From: Anaerolineae bacterium
GTDB lineage: Bacteria > Chloroflexota > Anaerolineae > Anaerolineales > Anaerolineaceae
DNA: 64,000 bases
Reading direction: 5' to 3'
Assembly (NCBI GenBank): GCA_011176685.1
Contig: DUED01000030.1
Location: 41,836-105,835 of the forward strand
The notes beneath the pieces were generated by a model that made no database searches, had not been told where the DNA came from, and was given only the letters and a program-made list of their open reading frames with translations. Positions 9,286-19,062 of this stretch are shown here, piece after piece. Each line of letters begins with the position of its first letter. The first letter of the stretch is position 1. Made by a program: the position numbers and the translations under genes.

Positions 9286-9978
9286 TTATCTTGAGGGCTT
9301 TACTGACTGATTGATGGGGCGGAATCCCATTAGGGCAAAGGTAATAATGCCTGCGAGGAATATAGCAACAAAGTTTATGGAGTAGAGTAAGAGAGCACCG
9401 AACAGGACGGCGGAATTGGCAAAGGCAATACCGATGCCTATCGTACAAAGGGGGGGCATTAGTGCGGTGGCGATGGCTGCACCTGACAGGGCGGCAGATA
9501 GTCGTGGACGGGCGATGGCGAACGCTGCAGTTGCCCCACCTGCCAGAGCTATGCCCAGATCAAATAATGAAGGATGAGAACGTGCCAGCACTTCCGCAGG
9601 CATCTCTACCGGCAAACCAAGCGGCAACCGGTAGACCAGCCAGGCAATACCAGCAGAAAGCGCGATTGATATTGCTGCTCCCCTGATGATGTAGAAAAAG
9701 GAGCGGCGAAACATAATAGGGTGTACAGTAAGTAAAGCCATCGAAAATCCCAGAATAGGGGACAAAAGGGGAGCGACCAGCATTGCACCAATAATCACTG
9801 CGACAGAATTAGTGATTAGGCCGAATGTTGCAAGGATACAGGAAAGGACAATTAGTATGAAATGATCAGATCCCAGCGAGGAAGTGCTCATTAGCTCATC
9901 GATTACAATTAACTGGCGGGTTTCTTTACCAGTGCGCTTATTTTGCTGCTTATCTTTCTGGTTGTGACTCGTATCCAT
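9286..9978 (-). CDS. DUF389 family membrane protein
   Basis: Integral membrane protein of 230 residues carrying the DUF389 hydrophobic domain. The diagnostic stretch SVAVIIGAMLVAPLLSPILG lies near residues 58-77, and PRLSAALSGAAIATALMPPLCTIG near 158-181. About six transmembrane segments are predicted by eye after a polar, Gln/Lys-rich N-terminus. The family is uncharacterised, with no established substrate. It is monocistronic and divergent from the EamA transporter gene. Confidence 0.88.
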   Translation of the reverse strand: MDTSHNQKDKQQNKRTGKETRQLIVIDELMSTSSLGSDHFILIVLSCILATFGLITNSVAVIIGAMLVAPLLSPILGFSMALLTVHPIMFRRSFFYIIRGAAISIALSAGIAWLVYRLPLGLPVEMPAEVLARSHPSLFDLGIALAGGATAAFAIARPRLSAALSGAAIATALMPPLCTIGIGIAFANSAVLFGALLLYSINFVAIFLAGIITFALMGFRPINQSVKPSR

Positions 9979-10148
9979 AATAAGACTGATTATTTATATT
10001 GGTATTTGAAACATGCGAGGTAATTGTACAATAGTTTTTTTACATCGAATTTAATATATTAACTTGATATGAAATTCAATAATAATTATTAATATTCTTA
10101 TCAAATCGTTCCACATGCGGACATTTAACTGAAAAAAGGAGTTTTACA

Positions 10149-11042
10149 TTGAGCAACGATACCCCTCTGTCAAGAAGAGCTGCAATTATTGAAGGCTTTA
10201 TTGTGACAGTTATTTGGGCATCTTCGTTTGTCCTTGTAAAAATAGCTTTAAAGCATATGGATCCGCTTACGATTGCTGGGTCACGATACCTGTTGGGGTT
10301 TCTGTTTTTACTGCCGATTATGGTTTTCAACAAGAAAAATCAATTCAACATACCGGCAAAACTATGGACACGAATGGTTTTAATAGGAATAAGCGCATAC
10401 TTAATCGGGAACGGGGCAAACTTCTGGGCATTGAAATATATACCTGCAACGACCGCCTCTTTAATTATGAGCTTCATGCCACTAGTTGTGCTTGTTGCAA
10501 GCGTGGTCTGGCTTAAGGAATTGCCAACCTCCTGGCAAATCATTGGAGTGATTATAAGTATTATTGGGAGCGTGTTATTTTTTTGGGAAGGATTAAATCC
10601 AGGAGAACCCGTTGGACTTGCAATAATGCTTGTTGGAATGATTGGCTTTTCCCTTTTCGGGATTCTCAGCCGCGAAACAGCACACAGTTGGGAAATGGAT
10701 ACTCTGCCATTAACGGCGTTTCCCCTTGGTATTGGTGGATTGTTGTTGTTATTTATCGCACTTCCATTAGAAGGGCTGCCCAGCTTCAATCTTCAAACAT
10801 GGCTTGTTGTGCTGTGGCTTGCTGTTGTTAATACGTCTATTGCATATGTTCTCTATAATCATTCACTTCGAGCAATAACTGCCCTGGAAATGAATGTCTT
10901 GCTCAATCTCGCACCCTTGGAAACGGCGCTTTTTGCATGGATATTATTAGGAGAAGGTATTAGCGGTGTTCAAATATTAGGAATGATAGTTGTTGTCGTT
11001 GGGGCTTTTGTAGTTCAGTTTACTGGCAAAAAAGCCCGATAG
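10149..11042 (+). CDS. EamA/DMT-family transporter
   Basis: Ten-helix drug/metabolite transporter superfamily protein, 297 residues, with two EamA repeats: the first from about 12 (FIVTVIWASSFVLVKIALKHM) and the second from about 155 (GLAIMLVGMIGFSLFGILSR). The translation start is TTG at 10149, supported by AAAGGAG seven bases upstream; no better ATG is available. Family members export amino acids or metabolites, but the substrate here is unknown. It stands alone between DUF389 and glgC. Confidence 0.88.
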   Translation: MSNDTPLSRRAAIIEGFIVTVIWASSFVLVKIALKHMDPLTIAGSRYLLGFLFLLPIMVFNKKNQFNIPAKLWTRMVLIGISAYLIGNGANFWALKYIPATTASLIMSFMPLVVLVASVVWLKELPTSWQIIGVIISIIGSVLFFWEGLNPGEPVGLAIMLVGMIGFSLFGILSRETAHSWEMDTLPLTAFPLGIGGLLLLFIALPLEGLPSFNLQTWLVVLWLAVVNTSIAYVLYNHSLRAITALEMNVLLNLAPLETALFAWILLGEGISGVQILGMIVVVVGAFVVQFTGKKAR

Positions 11043-11261
11043 TTTTGTCCAAGAGGAAACTCGCGAAAAGCGGGGTTAAACGAACAATATTTATTTTGTT
11101 CCTGTAGGAAAAGAGCAAATTAAGGGAAAAACCAAATTGGTGCTATCTAGCACTACTTGTTATAAAAAAACCATTATTAACTATACAGAAATCTGGTATG
11201 CTTTATATAACGCCCAAGACTGGTTTTTCGTAACAGGTAAATGCAAGCAAAGGAGGAGCGC

Positions 11262-12539
11262 ATGCGTACCTTAGAGAATATTATGGCAGTGATTATGGGG
11301 GGTGGGCAGGGAGCACGCCTCTATCCGCTAACGCAAGAACGAGCGAAACCGGCTGTACCTATGGCAGGCAAATACCGACTGATCGACATTCCTATCAGCA
11401 ATTGCATTAATTCCGGCATTTATAAGATCGCGGTGCTAACTCAATTCAACTCTGTATCGTTGCACAGGCATATTTCTAATACATATCATTTTGATGTGTT
11501 TCATACAGGTTGGATTCAGATATGGGCGGCGGAACAGACATTGGATCACCGCGACTGGTATCAAGGTACGGCAGATGCCGTACGCAAGCAATTAGTTGAG
11601 ATCAAGTCTGCACGTGTGTCATACGTATTGATACTGGCTGGCGATCACCTATACCGCATGAATTATGCAGAGATGGCGCAGTTTCACTGGGATAAAAAAG
11701 CAGATATGACAGTTGCAGTGCAGCCCGTATCAAGGAAGGATGCCTCGCGCTTTGGTATTCTGAAGCGCGATAAAAGCGAGCGTATTGTCCGATTTGCAGA
11801 AAAGCCGAAAGAGTCAAAGATTTTGAAGGAAATGGTTAGCCGGGATCATAACAAAGAGCTATACTTTGGTTCGATGGGGATATATATGTTCAACACGGAT
11901 GCGCTTTGTGAGATTATGGAAAGCAGCGATTTTGATGACTTTGGCAAACACGTCATTCCGTCTTCTGTGGGAACTCGCGATGTGTATGGGTTCTATTATG
12001 ATGGGTTTTGGGCAGATATCGGAACTATCCGATCGTTCTATGAGAACAATCTGGTGCTGACGGAACCTGATCGACCCTTTTCACTTATTGATGAGGGCTG
12101 GCCGATTTATACACATGCTCGCTTTCTGCCTAGTTCCGAGGTTGAGAATTGTAAAATGGAACAAGTTTTATTGACTGAAGGGTGCTGGATTAAGGATGCG
12201 GAAATTAGACATTCGGTGATTGGCTTGCGCAGCCAAATTCGCAGTGGTGTGAAGATTATTGACAGTGTAGTGATGGGCGCGGATTATTATGGATTTTTCC
12301 GGAAAGAGAATAATGCCAAAAAAGGCGTCGCCTTGGGGATTGGCAGAAACTGTCGTATTGAGGGGGCAATTATTGATAAAAATGCCCGTATTGGCGAGGG
12401 TGTTGTAATCAAACCTTTTCCGCGTGGGACAGAGATGGAGACTGCAAGCTGGATTGTGAGAGATGGAATTGTCGTTATCCCCAAGGGAACCACTATTCTG
12501 CCTGGAACGCGTATTGCGCCAGATAAACAAATAGATTAA
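11262..12539 (+). CDS. glgC: Glucose-1-phosphate adenylyltransferase
   Basis: ADP-glucose pyrophosphorylase, 425 residues, making ADP-glucose from ATP and glucose-1-phosphate for glycogen synthesis. The nucleotidyltransferase motif GGGQGARLYPLTQERAKPAV is at the N-terminus, followed by AGKYRLIDIPISNC, AGDHLYRMNY, RFAEKPKE and FWADIGTI; the C-terminus is a left-handed beta-helix. ATG 11262 is chosen because AAGGAGG lies at 11249-11255; an ATG at 11241 would place the Shine-Dalgarno inside the gene. No other glycogen genes are in the window. Confidence 0.93.
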   Translation: MRTLENIMAVIMGGGQGARLYPLTQERAKPAVPMAGKYRLIDIPISNCINSGIYKIAVLTQFNSVSLHRHISNTYHFDVFHTGWIQIWAAEQTLDHRDWYQGTADAVRKQLVEIKSARVSYVLILAGDHLYRMNYAEMAQFHWDKKADMTVAVQPVSRKDASRFGILKRDKSERIVRFAEKPKESKILKEMVSRDHNKELYFGSMGIYMFNTDALCEIMESSDFDDFGKHVIPSSVGTRDVYGFYYDGFWADIGTIRSFYENNLVLTEPDRPFSLIDEGWPIYTHARFLPSSEVENCKMEQVLLTEGCWIKDAEIRHSVIGLRSQIRSGVKIIDSVVMGADYYGFFRKENNAKKGVALGIGRNCRIEGAIIDKNARIGEGVVIKPFPRGTEMETASWIVRDGIVVIPKGTTILPGTRIAPDKQID

Positions 12540-12600
12540 ACTTGTGCGGTTGAGTGGTTAGTTTTTCCACAATACGATATTAAATAACCTGGAGTGGAGT

Positions 12601-15468
12601 ATGCCTGCTAAGAAAAATAGCGCAGTGTCTCAACGTGCCTCTGGCCTGGACTTAAAGGTCACCTGGCACACTTTGAGCCGTGAGGAAGCGCTAGAAAAAT
12701 TACAGTCGCCGCAAGAAATTGGCTTATCTGCAAAAGAAGCCAAAAGGCGGCTGGAGAAATATGGCACTAATGAACTGAAAGAAGGTAAACGCACCACATT
12801 CCTTCAAATGATCATTGGCCAGTTGAATAACTTTGTGGTTATCCTACTCATCACAGCCGCCGTCATTTCCGCTTTACTAGGAGAAGTGATCGATGCGACA
12901 GCGATAATAACCATCGTGGTGCTCAATACGGTAATGGGTGTGATCCAGGAGAACCGCGCTGAACAGGCACTAGCAGCTTTGAAGAAGCTGGCTGCCCCGG
13001 AAGCACAGGTGATGCGAGATGGACACCACACATCAGTTCCCGCTCGTGAGTTGGTGCCTGGGGACATTGTTTTTCTGGAGACAGGCAATTTTGTTCCGGC
13101 GGACATTCGTCTCTTGGAGGCAATCAACCTGCGAGTTGAGGAAGCGGCACTGACAGGGGAATCGGTGCCCGTAGAGAAGAATGCATCTGCAACCCTTGAT
13201 AAGGATGCAACCCTTGGAGACCGCTCTAACTCGGCTTTCAGCGGTACAGTTGTCTCCTATGGTCGTGGCAAGGGAGTAGTGATCAGCACCGGTATGTATA
13301 CGCAAATCGGCTTGATAGCCACTATGCTGCAGTCTGTGGAAGATGAAGAAACGCCCCTGCAGCGGCGCCTGGACCAGCTTGGTAAAACACTTGGCTGGGC
13401 GTGTTTGATAATCAGCGCATTGGTGTTTGTTGCTGGCTGGATTCAGGGCGGCGATCCGTTGAAGATGTTCATGATAGCGATCAGCCTGGCAATTGCGGCG
13501 GTACCAGAGGGCTTGCCAGCGGTTGTGACCATCAGTCTGGCGCTGGGAATGCGCGAGATGATTCACCGCCATGCACTCATCCGACGTCTTTCCTCTGTGG
13601 AGACGCTGGGTTCCGCTACAGTGATTTGCTCGGATAAAACCGGCACATTAACCCAAAATGTAATGACAGTCACGCGCATGTGGGTTGATGGGCGTTTTTT
13701 TGAAGTCACCGGGACAGGATATACCCCGCAAGGTGAATTCCTATTAGACCATAAAAGAGTGGACATTCACGACTATCCAGCTGCAACAACCGCACTGTGG
13801 ATTGGCTGTGTGAATAATGATGCACAATTGGAAAAGGTGGAAGATGGGGATGGAAATAATTCTTACAGGATTATTGGTGACCCGACTGAGGGCTCAATAT
13901 TGGTTGCGGCTGCAAAAGCCGGTGCGCGTGCGGCTGAATTAAACCGCGCATATCCGCGCAAGGATGAAATTCCCTTTGATTCTGCCCGTAAGCGCATGGT
14001 CACGCTGCATGAGGTCAAGAAGCCGGCAAGTGGCGATATTCTGCCCTTTAGTAACCATAAAAGCAAAGATATTTATGTAATTGCAGTCAAAGGGGCTCCA
14101 GATGTGGTACTTGAGCTATGCAACCGTCATCAGTTAATGAGTAATGAAGTAAAAGGGCTTGATAACGCCCAGCACAAGCGCATTCTGAGTGCCAATGATG
14201 ATATGACCAAGGATGCGCTGCGTGTGCTGGGTATGGCATATCGTGTGGTCACTGCTCGACCGGAGGAGGTAGACAGCGACCATCTGGAGAAGGACCTGAT
14301 ATTTGCTGGTCTGGTGGGTATGATTGATCCTGCTCGCGAGGAAGTGAAGCCAGCCTTGCAGACAGCAGTTGGTGCTGGAATTCGCACGGTGATGATCACC
14401 GGTGACTATCCCAACACAGCTAAAGCCATCGCTAAAAGCATTGGATTACTGCACCCGGGCCACAAAGTTGTAACTGGTGCAGAACTGGACAAAATGAACG
14501 ATGAATTCCTCAAGCAGGAAGTTGAAGATATCGATGTGTTTGCGCGCGTTTCGCCTAAGCATAAAATGCGTATTGTCGACGCACTTAAAGCGAATGATGA
14601 GGTAGTTGCTATGACCGGTGATGGAGTCAATGACGCACCTGCCATCAAACGCGCAGATATCGGCGTTGCCATGGGAATCACAGGTACTGATGTAGCCAAA
14701 GAAACTGCTGACATGGTATTGACAGATGATAATTATGCCAGTATTGTCTCGGCAGTGGAGCAGGGACGCATTATTTACAGCAACATCCGCAAATTTGTGT
14801 ATTATCTTATTTCCTGCAACCTGGCGGAGATTATGATAATCTTCCTACCCACAGTATTTGGCAGATTCCTGTTCCCAGCTACCAGTGCAGTGCGGGCTGT
14901 TGCTTCGCCGCTAACAGCTATTCAGTTATTGTGGTTAAACCTGGTGACCGATGGAGCACCAGCTCTGGCGCTGGGAACTGAGAAGGGTGATCCGGACATC
15001 ATGGATCAGCCGCCGCGCCCACCAAAAGAGCCAATCATCAACCGCTTTATGCAGATTGGGGTGGCGATTCAGACAGTTGCCATTGCTGCTACAACCCTGA
15101 TTGCTTATGCTATGGGACTTGCGCACAGCGACCCGCACTTTGCCGAAACCATGGCTTTTGTTACCCTTTCACTCTCTGAACTGCTGCGTGCTTACACTGC
15201 CCGCTCGGAGAGCTATCCGCTGATAAAAATTGGTGTGTTTAGCAATAAGTGGATGAATTATGCGGTGCCGGTTTCTATCCTGCTGGTGCTGGCAGTGGTA
15301 TATATTCCTTTCTTAAATGAGGTTTTTAACACACTGCCGCTAGGTTGGGCAGAATGGGTGAAAATAATACCCTTGTTGATTCTACCGTCTATAGCCGCAG
15401 AGGCAGCGAAATATATTGTCACTGCCCGCCGTCGTAGGATGGGAGAGGAAAGAAAAGGTCTGGCATAA
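12601..15468 (+). CDS. Cation-transporting P-type ATPase, P2A (calcium-type)
   Basis: A 955-residue membrane pump. Ordered motifs are the N-terminal cation ATPase domain, actuator motif TGES, the fourth transmembrane segment AAVPEGLPAVVT typical of Ca2+/Mn2+ pumps, phosphorylation site SDKTGTLT, the KGAPD nucleotide-binding motif and hinge MTGDGVNDAPA, then C-terminal helices with LLWLNLVTDGAPALALG. This set matches SERCA/PMR1-like pumps that export or sequester Ca2+ using ATP. The start follows GGAGTGGAGT. It ends at a hairpin shared with the convergent rnhB operon. Confidence 0.92.
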   Translation: MPAKKNSAVSQRASGLDLKVTWHTLSREEALEKLQSPQEIGLSAKEAKRRLEKYGTNELKEGKRTTFLQMIIGQLNNFVVILLITAAVISALLGEVIDATAIITIVVLNTVMGVIQENRAEQALAALKKLAAPEAQVMRDGHHTSVPARELVPGDIVFLETGNFVPADIRLLEAINLRVEEAALTGESVPVEKNASATLDKDATLGDRSNSAFSGTVVSYGRGKGVVISTGMYTQIGLIATMLQSVEDEETPLQRRLDQLGKTLGWACLIISALVFVAGWIQGGDPLKMFMIAISLAIAAVPEGLPAVVTISLALGMREMIHRHALIRRLSSVETLGSATVICSDKTGTLTQNVMTVTRMWVDGRFFEVTGTGYTPQGEFLLDHKRVDIHDYPAATTALWIGCVNNDAQLEKVEDGDGNNSYRIIGDPTEGSILVAAAKAGARAAELNRAYPRKDEIPFDSARKRMVTLHEVKKPASGDILPFSNHKSKDIYVIAVKGAPDVVLELCNRHQLMSNEVKGLDNAQHKRILSANDDMTKDALRVLGMAYRVVTARPEEVDSDHLEKDLIFAGLVGMIDPAREEVKPALQTAVGAGIRTVMITGDYPNTAKAIAKSIGLLHPGHKVVTGAELDKMNDEFLKQEVEDIDVFARVSPKHKMRIVDALKANDEVVAMTGDGVNDAPAIKRADIGVAMGITGTDVAKETADMVLTDDNYASIVSAVEQGRIIYSNIRKFVYYLISCNLAEIMIIFLPTVFGRFLFPATSAVRAVASPLTAIQLLWLNLVTDGAPALALGTEKGDPDIMDQPPRPPKEPIINRFMQIGVAIQTVAIAATTLIAYAMGLAHSDPHFAETMAFVTLSLSELLRAYTARSESYPLIKIGVFSNKWMNYAVPVSILLVLAVVYIPFLNEVFNTLPLGWAEWVKIIPLLILPSIAAEAAKYIVTARRRRMGEERKGLA

Positions 15469-15489
15469 AGTAAAAATTTTAAAAAAAGC

Positions 15490-15514
15490 AGGGCTTCTAT
15501 GATGAAGAAGCCCC
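15490..15514. terminator. Bidirectional hairpin between P-type ATPase and rnhB
   Basis: Stem GGGCTTC/GAAGCCC (15491-15497 with 15507-15513) lies in the 87-bp gap between convergent genes. An A-run precedes it at 15480-15487 and AATTATTT follows it, so it could act in both directions. Confidence 0.6.
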
Positions 15515-15555
15515 GTAATTATTTAAAACCCTAAGATTTATTCTAATAAGAACTT

Positions 15556-16215
15556 CTACTCCTTAGTAATCATTGTTTTCATTGGAAAGTAACTGCGCCG
15601 GTGAACGGTAACGAGTCCCAAATGCTGTAGCGCTTGCCTGTGCTGGGGAGTACCATAGCCCTTATGTCGAGCGAAGCCGTACCCCGAATATTTTTTGTCT
15701 AGTTTTACCATCAGCTCATCTCGGGCAGTTTTTGCCAGCACGGAAGCGGCGGCAATGCTGAGTGAGCGCGCATCACCTTTGGGTAGGGAGGTTTGCGGAA
15801 GATTGCAGTCCTGAATTGTGAGATAGTCAACCAGCAGGTGCTTAGGCTTATGTTTGAGCTGATTGATAGCGCGGTTCATTGCCAAGCAGGTGGCAGGGAC
15901 AATACCCTGGGCGTCGATTTCTTTATAGGAAGCGAAAGCAACCGCCCAATCTACTGTAGTGGATTTAATCCAGCCGCGCCAGAGTTCTCTTTGGTTGAGC
16001 GTCATGCGCTTGGAATCACGCACACCCATAAGCAAATGGCTGATATTGGGATCATTAGGCAGAACCACCGCTGCCGCGCAAACCGGACCCGCCCAGGCGC
16101 CACGCCCGGCCTCATCTACGCCAGCAACAATCCTGATCCCGGTGGTCCATAATTCTCTTTCCAGGTCTATAGTGGGTTTGGCGGGAATGTCGATTACCGC
16201 TTTTCCCCTAACCAT
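15556..16215 (-). CDS. rnhB: Ribonuclease HII
   Basis: Cytoplasmic endonuclease that cleaves the RNA strand at RNA-DNA junctions and removes misincorporated ribonucleotides; 219 residues. The catalytic start GVDEAGRGAWAGPV (about 34-47) carries Asp and Glu of the active site, followed by DSKRMT and the later KGDARSLSIAAASVLAKTARD segment. The start codon overlaps the end of the upstream glycosyltransferase gene by eight bases, indicating a shared transcript. Confidence 0.95.
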   Translation of the reverse strand: MVRGKAVIDIPAKPTIDLERELWTTGIRIVAGVDEAGRGAWAGPVCAAAVVLPNDPNISHLLMGVRDSKRMTLNQRELWRGWIKSTTVDWAVAFASYKEIDAQGIVPATCLAMNRAINQLKHKPKHLLVDYLTIQDCNLPQTSLPKGDARSLSIAAASVLAKTARDELMVKLDKKYSGYGFARHKGYGTPQHRQALQHLGLVTVHRRSYFPMKTMITKE

Positions 16216-16930
16216 ATCGACCCTGGATGTGATTGGCTCGAATCTTGAACAGGTCTAAGCCCATCCGAACAGAATCGCGCAGGAATTTCACTTTGCTGTG
16301 TGGGTTGAAATACCAGGGAATGGGAACTTCAACGATGTGGTAACCTATCTTACGGGCGATGAAAAGCACCTCTACATCAAAAGTCCAACCAGGGATAGTC
16401 TGTAAGGGAAAGATGCGTTCGGCGGCTTCAGCGCGGAAGCATTTAAAGCCGCACTGGGTATCCTGCAGTCCAGGCAATGCCAGGAGCTGCACTAACCCGT
16501 TAAAGATGCGTCCGATGAAGTGGCGGTATTGGGGCTCGTCATAGCGAACAGCGCCGGACGCCTCGCGCGAGGCAATGGCGATGTCAATGTCCACCAATAT
16601 GGGCGGGAGAAAGTGGTTTACTTCTTCGATAGGCATAGAGAGGTCCGCATCGCAGATAAAACGGTATTTTCCCTTCGCTGCCAGCATGCCGGTTTTTACA
16701 GCGATGCCTTTGCCGCGCTCGTCAAGGTGGAAGACAGTCAGTACGGGGAAAATCTTTTGGATTTCTTCGGCTACTTCGAGAGTGCGGTCGTTACTGCCAT
16801 TTTCAATGACGAGTACTTCTGCAGGGTAGGATTGTTTTATAAGGAAGCTCTGGATGTTAGTTAAAGTGCTGGGGAGGCGCACTTCTTCATTGTATGCAGG
16901 GATAATGATTGAGAGGTACGGTATTGACAT
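16208..16930 (-). CDS. Glycosyltransferase family 2, dolichyl/polyprenyl-phosphate sugar synthase type
   Basis: A 240-residue GT-A fold enzyme of the Dpm1/Alg5 type that transfers a sugar from a nucleotide donor to a polyprenyl phosphate or similar acceptor. Visible motifs are LSIIIPAYNEEVRLP (5-19), the GSNDRT loop, the metal-binding CDADLSMP and the acceptor-side QCGFKCFRAEAAERIF. No transmembrane helices are seen. It is upstream of and overlaps rnhB; the next gene upstream is another glycosyltransferase. The donor sugar is unknown. Confidence 0.85.
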   Translation of the reverse strand: MSIPYLSIIIPAYNEEVRLPSTLTNIQSFLIKQSYPAEVLVIENGSNDRTLEVAEEIQKIFPVLTVFHLDERGKGIAVKTGMLAAKGKYRFICDADLSMPIEEVNHFLPPILVDIDIAIASREASGAVRYDEPQYRHFIGRIFNGLVQLLALPGLQDTQCGFKCFRAEAAERIFPLQTIPGWTFDVEVLFIARKIGYHIVEVPIPWYFNPHSKVKFLRDSVRMGLDLFKIRANHIQGRYG

Positions 16931-16981
16931 TTTAATGAATTATTGTCCTTTTTAAATCTGTCTTTAAGCAGCAGGCGAGAT

Positions 16982-17833
16982 TCATTGGATTTCTGATATT
17001 AATTTCTCTAGCCAAGATCGGGAAATTTGCAGGTATTCCATAACATAGTCTTTAAAAAAGAGCTTCATTTTTTCATTGGTCAGTGAATTAGTTCTTTTAA
17101 TGAAATCTCTAATATCTTGTACCTTTGAAAAGCTATTGATGATCTCAAATTCCTCTGGCAGCAAACCTTTCCGTTTGCCAATTTCCTGCATTACTTCAAC
17201 TGCTTCTTTGATATACTCTTTGAAAGCAGTTTGGGGCTCAAATTTTTCGTATTTAAAAAGCCCCTTTAATTTCAGCAACGGAATTCTCTTTACCGCGTGT
17301 TCTGAGAATTGATCGTTTAAATAGGCCTCTACACCAAAGCGCACCCCCATAAGTTTTGGAACATGAGGGAGCAAATCCTCTCGATAATATGCTCTTTGGC
17401 CGGTCAATCGTGAGAAGATGTTGGGTGTGTACTTGTCTCGTTTGATATAACCTAATACTGCCCGTGCTTCGTCATTTAGAATAGGATTGAGGAGGGATTG
17501 AATATGTTCGCCTGAGAGATTTACCAGATCTGCATCAAAGAAAGCCACAATTTCTCCGCTTGCAGCCGAGATGCCTCCAGCTAAAACATAACCCTTCCCA
17601 TGATTATCCGAATGGGAGATAAGGTTTATTTTGTTCCCGAACTTTTCAAGTTCTATAAGGCTGTTATCCGTTGAGCCATCGTTAATACAGATAACCTCGT
17701 CGATCAGATTGGAACTTAACAGAGATGAGATTACTCCAGCAACAGTCTTTTCTTCGTTGAGGACCGGCACAATAGCCGTTACACTTTTCCTTTTGCGAAG
17801 TCCCTGGATGGGCTCAATGCTGTTTTTGTGCAT
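16982..17833 (-). CDS. Glycosyltransferase family 2
   Basis: About 283 residues with a GT-A domain: SVTAIVPVLNEEKTVAG, then INDGSTDNS, the glycine-rich HSDNHGKGYVLAGG and metal-binding FFDADLVN. The basic C-terminal half lacks clear membrane helices. The reading frame stays open upstream through tRNA-Pro, so the long version is an artefact. ATG 17833 (with GAAGG close by) or 17845 are the likely starts. It resembles cytosolic glucosyltransferases of the GT2/GT81 kind, but donor and acceptor are not identifiable. Confidence 0.78.
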   Translation of the reverse strand: MHKNSIEPIQGLRKRKSVTAIVPVLNEEKTVAGVISSLLSSNLIDEVICINDGSTDNSLIELEKFGNKINLISHSDNHGKGYVLAGGISAASGEIVAFFDADLVNLSGEHIQSLLNPILNDEARAVLGYIKRDKYTPNIFSRLTGQRAYYREDLLPHVPKLMGVRFGVEAYLNDQFSEHAVKRIPLLKLKGLFKYEKFEPQTAFKEYIKEAVEVMQEIGKRKGLLPEEFEIINSFSKVQDIRDFIKRTNSLTNEKMKLFFKDYVMEYLQISRSWLEKLISEIQ

Positions 17834-17970
17834 GTGTGCCTTCATTTTTAATTTCTTGCATTTCTCATTATAAAACAGAGAATGCTTTGTGTGGGCATTC
17901 TTGTTTGGTGGGTGCAGAAGGAAGCATATAAAGAATCCACAGTGTTGCTTAACTGAATTAAATAGGAAAG

Positions 17971-18043
17971 TCGGGGTGAGCGGACTTGAACCGCTGACCT
18001 CCGCGTCCCAAACGCGGCGCGCTTCCAACTGCGCTACACCCCG
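17971..18043 (-). tRNA. tRNA-Pro (anticodon UGG)
   Basis: A complete cloverleaf on the minus strand: acceptor CGGGGTG/CACCCCG, D-arm GCGC/GCGC, anticodon stem CCGCG/CGCGG with loop TTTGGGA (anticodon TGG), T-arm AGCGG/CCGCT with TTCAAGT, discriminator A. CCA is not encoded. Confidence 0.95.
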
Positions 18044-18104
18044 ATGCCTAGAGTATAATCGGACAACGCCTTAACCGTCAAGGAGGAAGCATTTTTCTAA
18101 ATAC

Positions 18105-19052
18105 TTGGCTAAATGTATTGTGTTAATGTGCAAGAAGGTATGTGGTACTAATCCAAACAAGCTGCGGGTTGTCTTTGCTGTAATATTCATACTATCATGG
18201 CTGTTGGGATGTACTCCTGCGAAAGAATATGCTGTAGAGAGCACGCAAACGCAGCCCCCCGCACTCATTGATATTGAGGCAGACGAAACAACAAGTGCCG
18301 AGCTTGCTCCTGTTGAGACAGAATTGATACAGCATCGAGCCTGTCAGGAAGCTGGCAGATTTGAACGCTTATCAATTTCCTCACAGTTAATGGACGGGGA
18401 ATTGGAGTTCAGCATATATTTTCCCCCTTGCTATGATGCAGGAGCACAAGATGTTTATCCGCTGATTTACCTTTTGCATGGTCAGAAGCAGAATGATGGT
18501 TTATGGGAGCGGCTGGGTGTTGGGGAAGCGGCAGATGCCCTCATCCAGTCTGGCACGGTGATGCCCTTTTTAATGGTGATGCCATATGAGCAGTATTATT
18601 ATAGACCAGTGGATAATAATAACTTTCCGCGAGCATTACTTGATGAGCTGCTGCCCTGGATAGAAAAAAACCTGCCTGCCTGTGAACAGCGGGATTGCCG
18701 CGCGATAGGCGGCATCTCGCGTGGGGCTTCCTGGGCTATTCGACTGGCTTTAGTGGAATGGGAGTATTTCAGCGCGGTTGGGGCGCATAGTTTACCGACC
18801 TTCAACGGTGACCTGGAGCGCTTACCGGATTGGCTGGAGGAAATTCCGCGCGATAAAGTTCCAAACATATATATCGACATCGGCAGCAGCGATCCAGGAG
18901 TAAAAAAAGCAAGCAATTTTGAGCAAATACTGAATGAGAAAGGTGTACCACACGAGTGGCACTTGAATGAAGGACAGCACACTGAGGAATACTGGCGCAA
19001 TCAGATAGCAGAGTATCTGCGCTGGTACACTTTACCTTGGAGGCTAGAGTAA
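18105..19052 (+). CDS. Lipoprotein alpha/beta-hydrolase (esterase D / XynZ-like), copy 1
   Basis: Predicted extracytoplasmic esterase, about 315 residues. The N-terminus has a hydrophobic segment ending in lipobox WLLGC. The alpha/beta-hydrolase core shows YPLIYLLHGQ (oxyanion side), the nucleophile elbow GGISRGASW with the catalytic Ser, and a C-terminal GQHTEEYW that supplies the His. This resembles feruloyl/acetyl esterases of the esterase-D group. The start is uncertain: TTG 18105, GTG 18120 or ATG 18126, with AAGGAGG at 18080-18086. A paralogue follows after ten bases. Confidence 0.82.
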   Translation: MAKCIVLMCKKVCGTNPNKLRVVFAVIFILSWLLGCTPAKEYAVESTQTQPPALIDIEADETTSAELAPVETELIQHRACQEAGRFERLSISSQLMDGELEFSIYFPPCYDAGAQDVYPLIYLLHGQKQNDGLWERLGVGEAADALIQSGTVMPFLMVMPYEQYYYRPVDNNNFPRALLDELLPWIEKNLPACEQRDCRAIGGISRGASWAIRLALVEWEYFSAVGAHSLPTFNGDLERLPDWLEEIPRDKVPNIYIDIGSSDPGVKKASNFEQILNEKGVPHEWHLNEGQHTEEYWRNQIAEYLRWYTLPWRLE

Positions 19053-19062
19053 TCTTTGCATA

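Noticed and set aside
17834..18028. N-terminal extension of the glycosyltransferase
   Set aside because: It would read through tRNA-Pro; the family domain begins only after the internal ATGs at 17845/17833.
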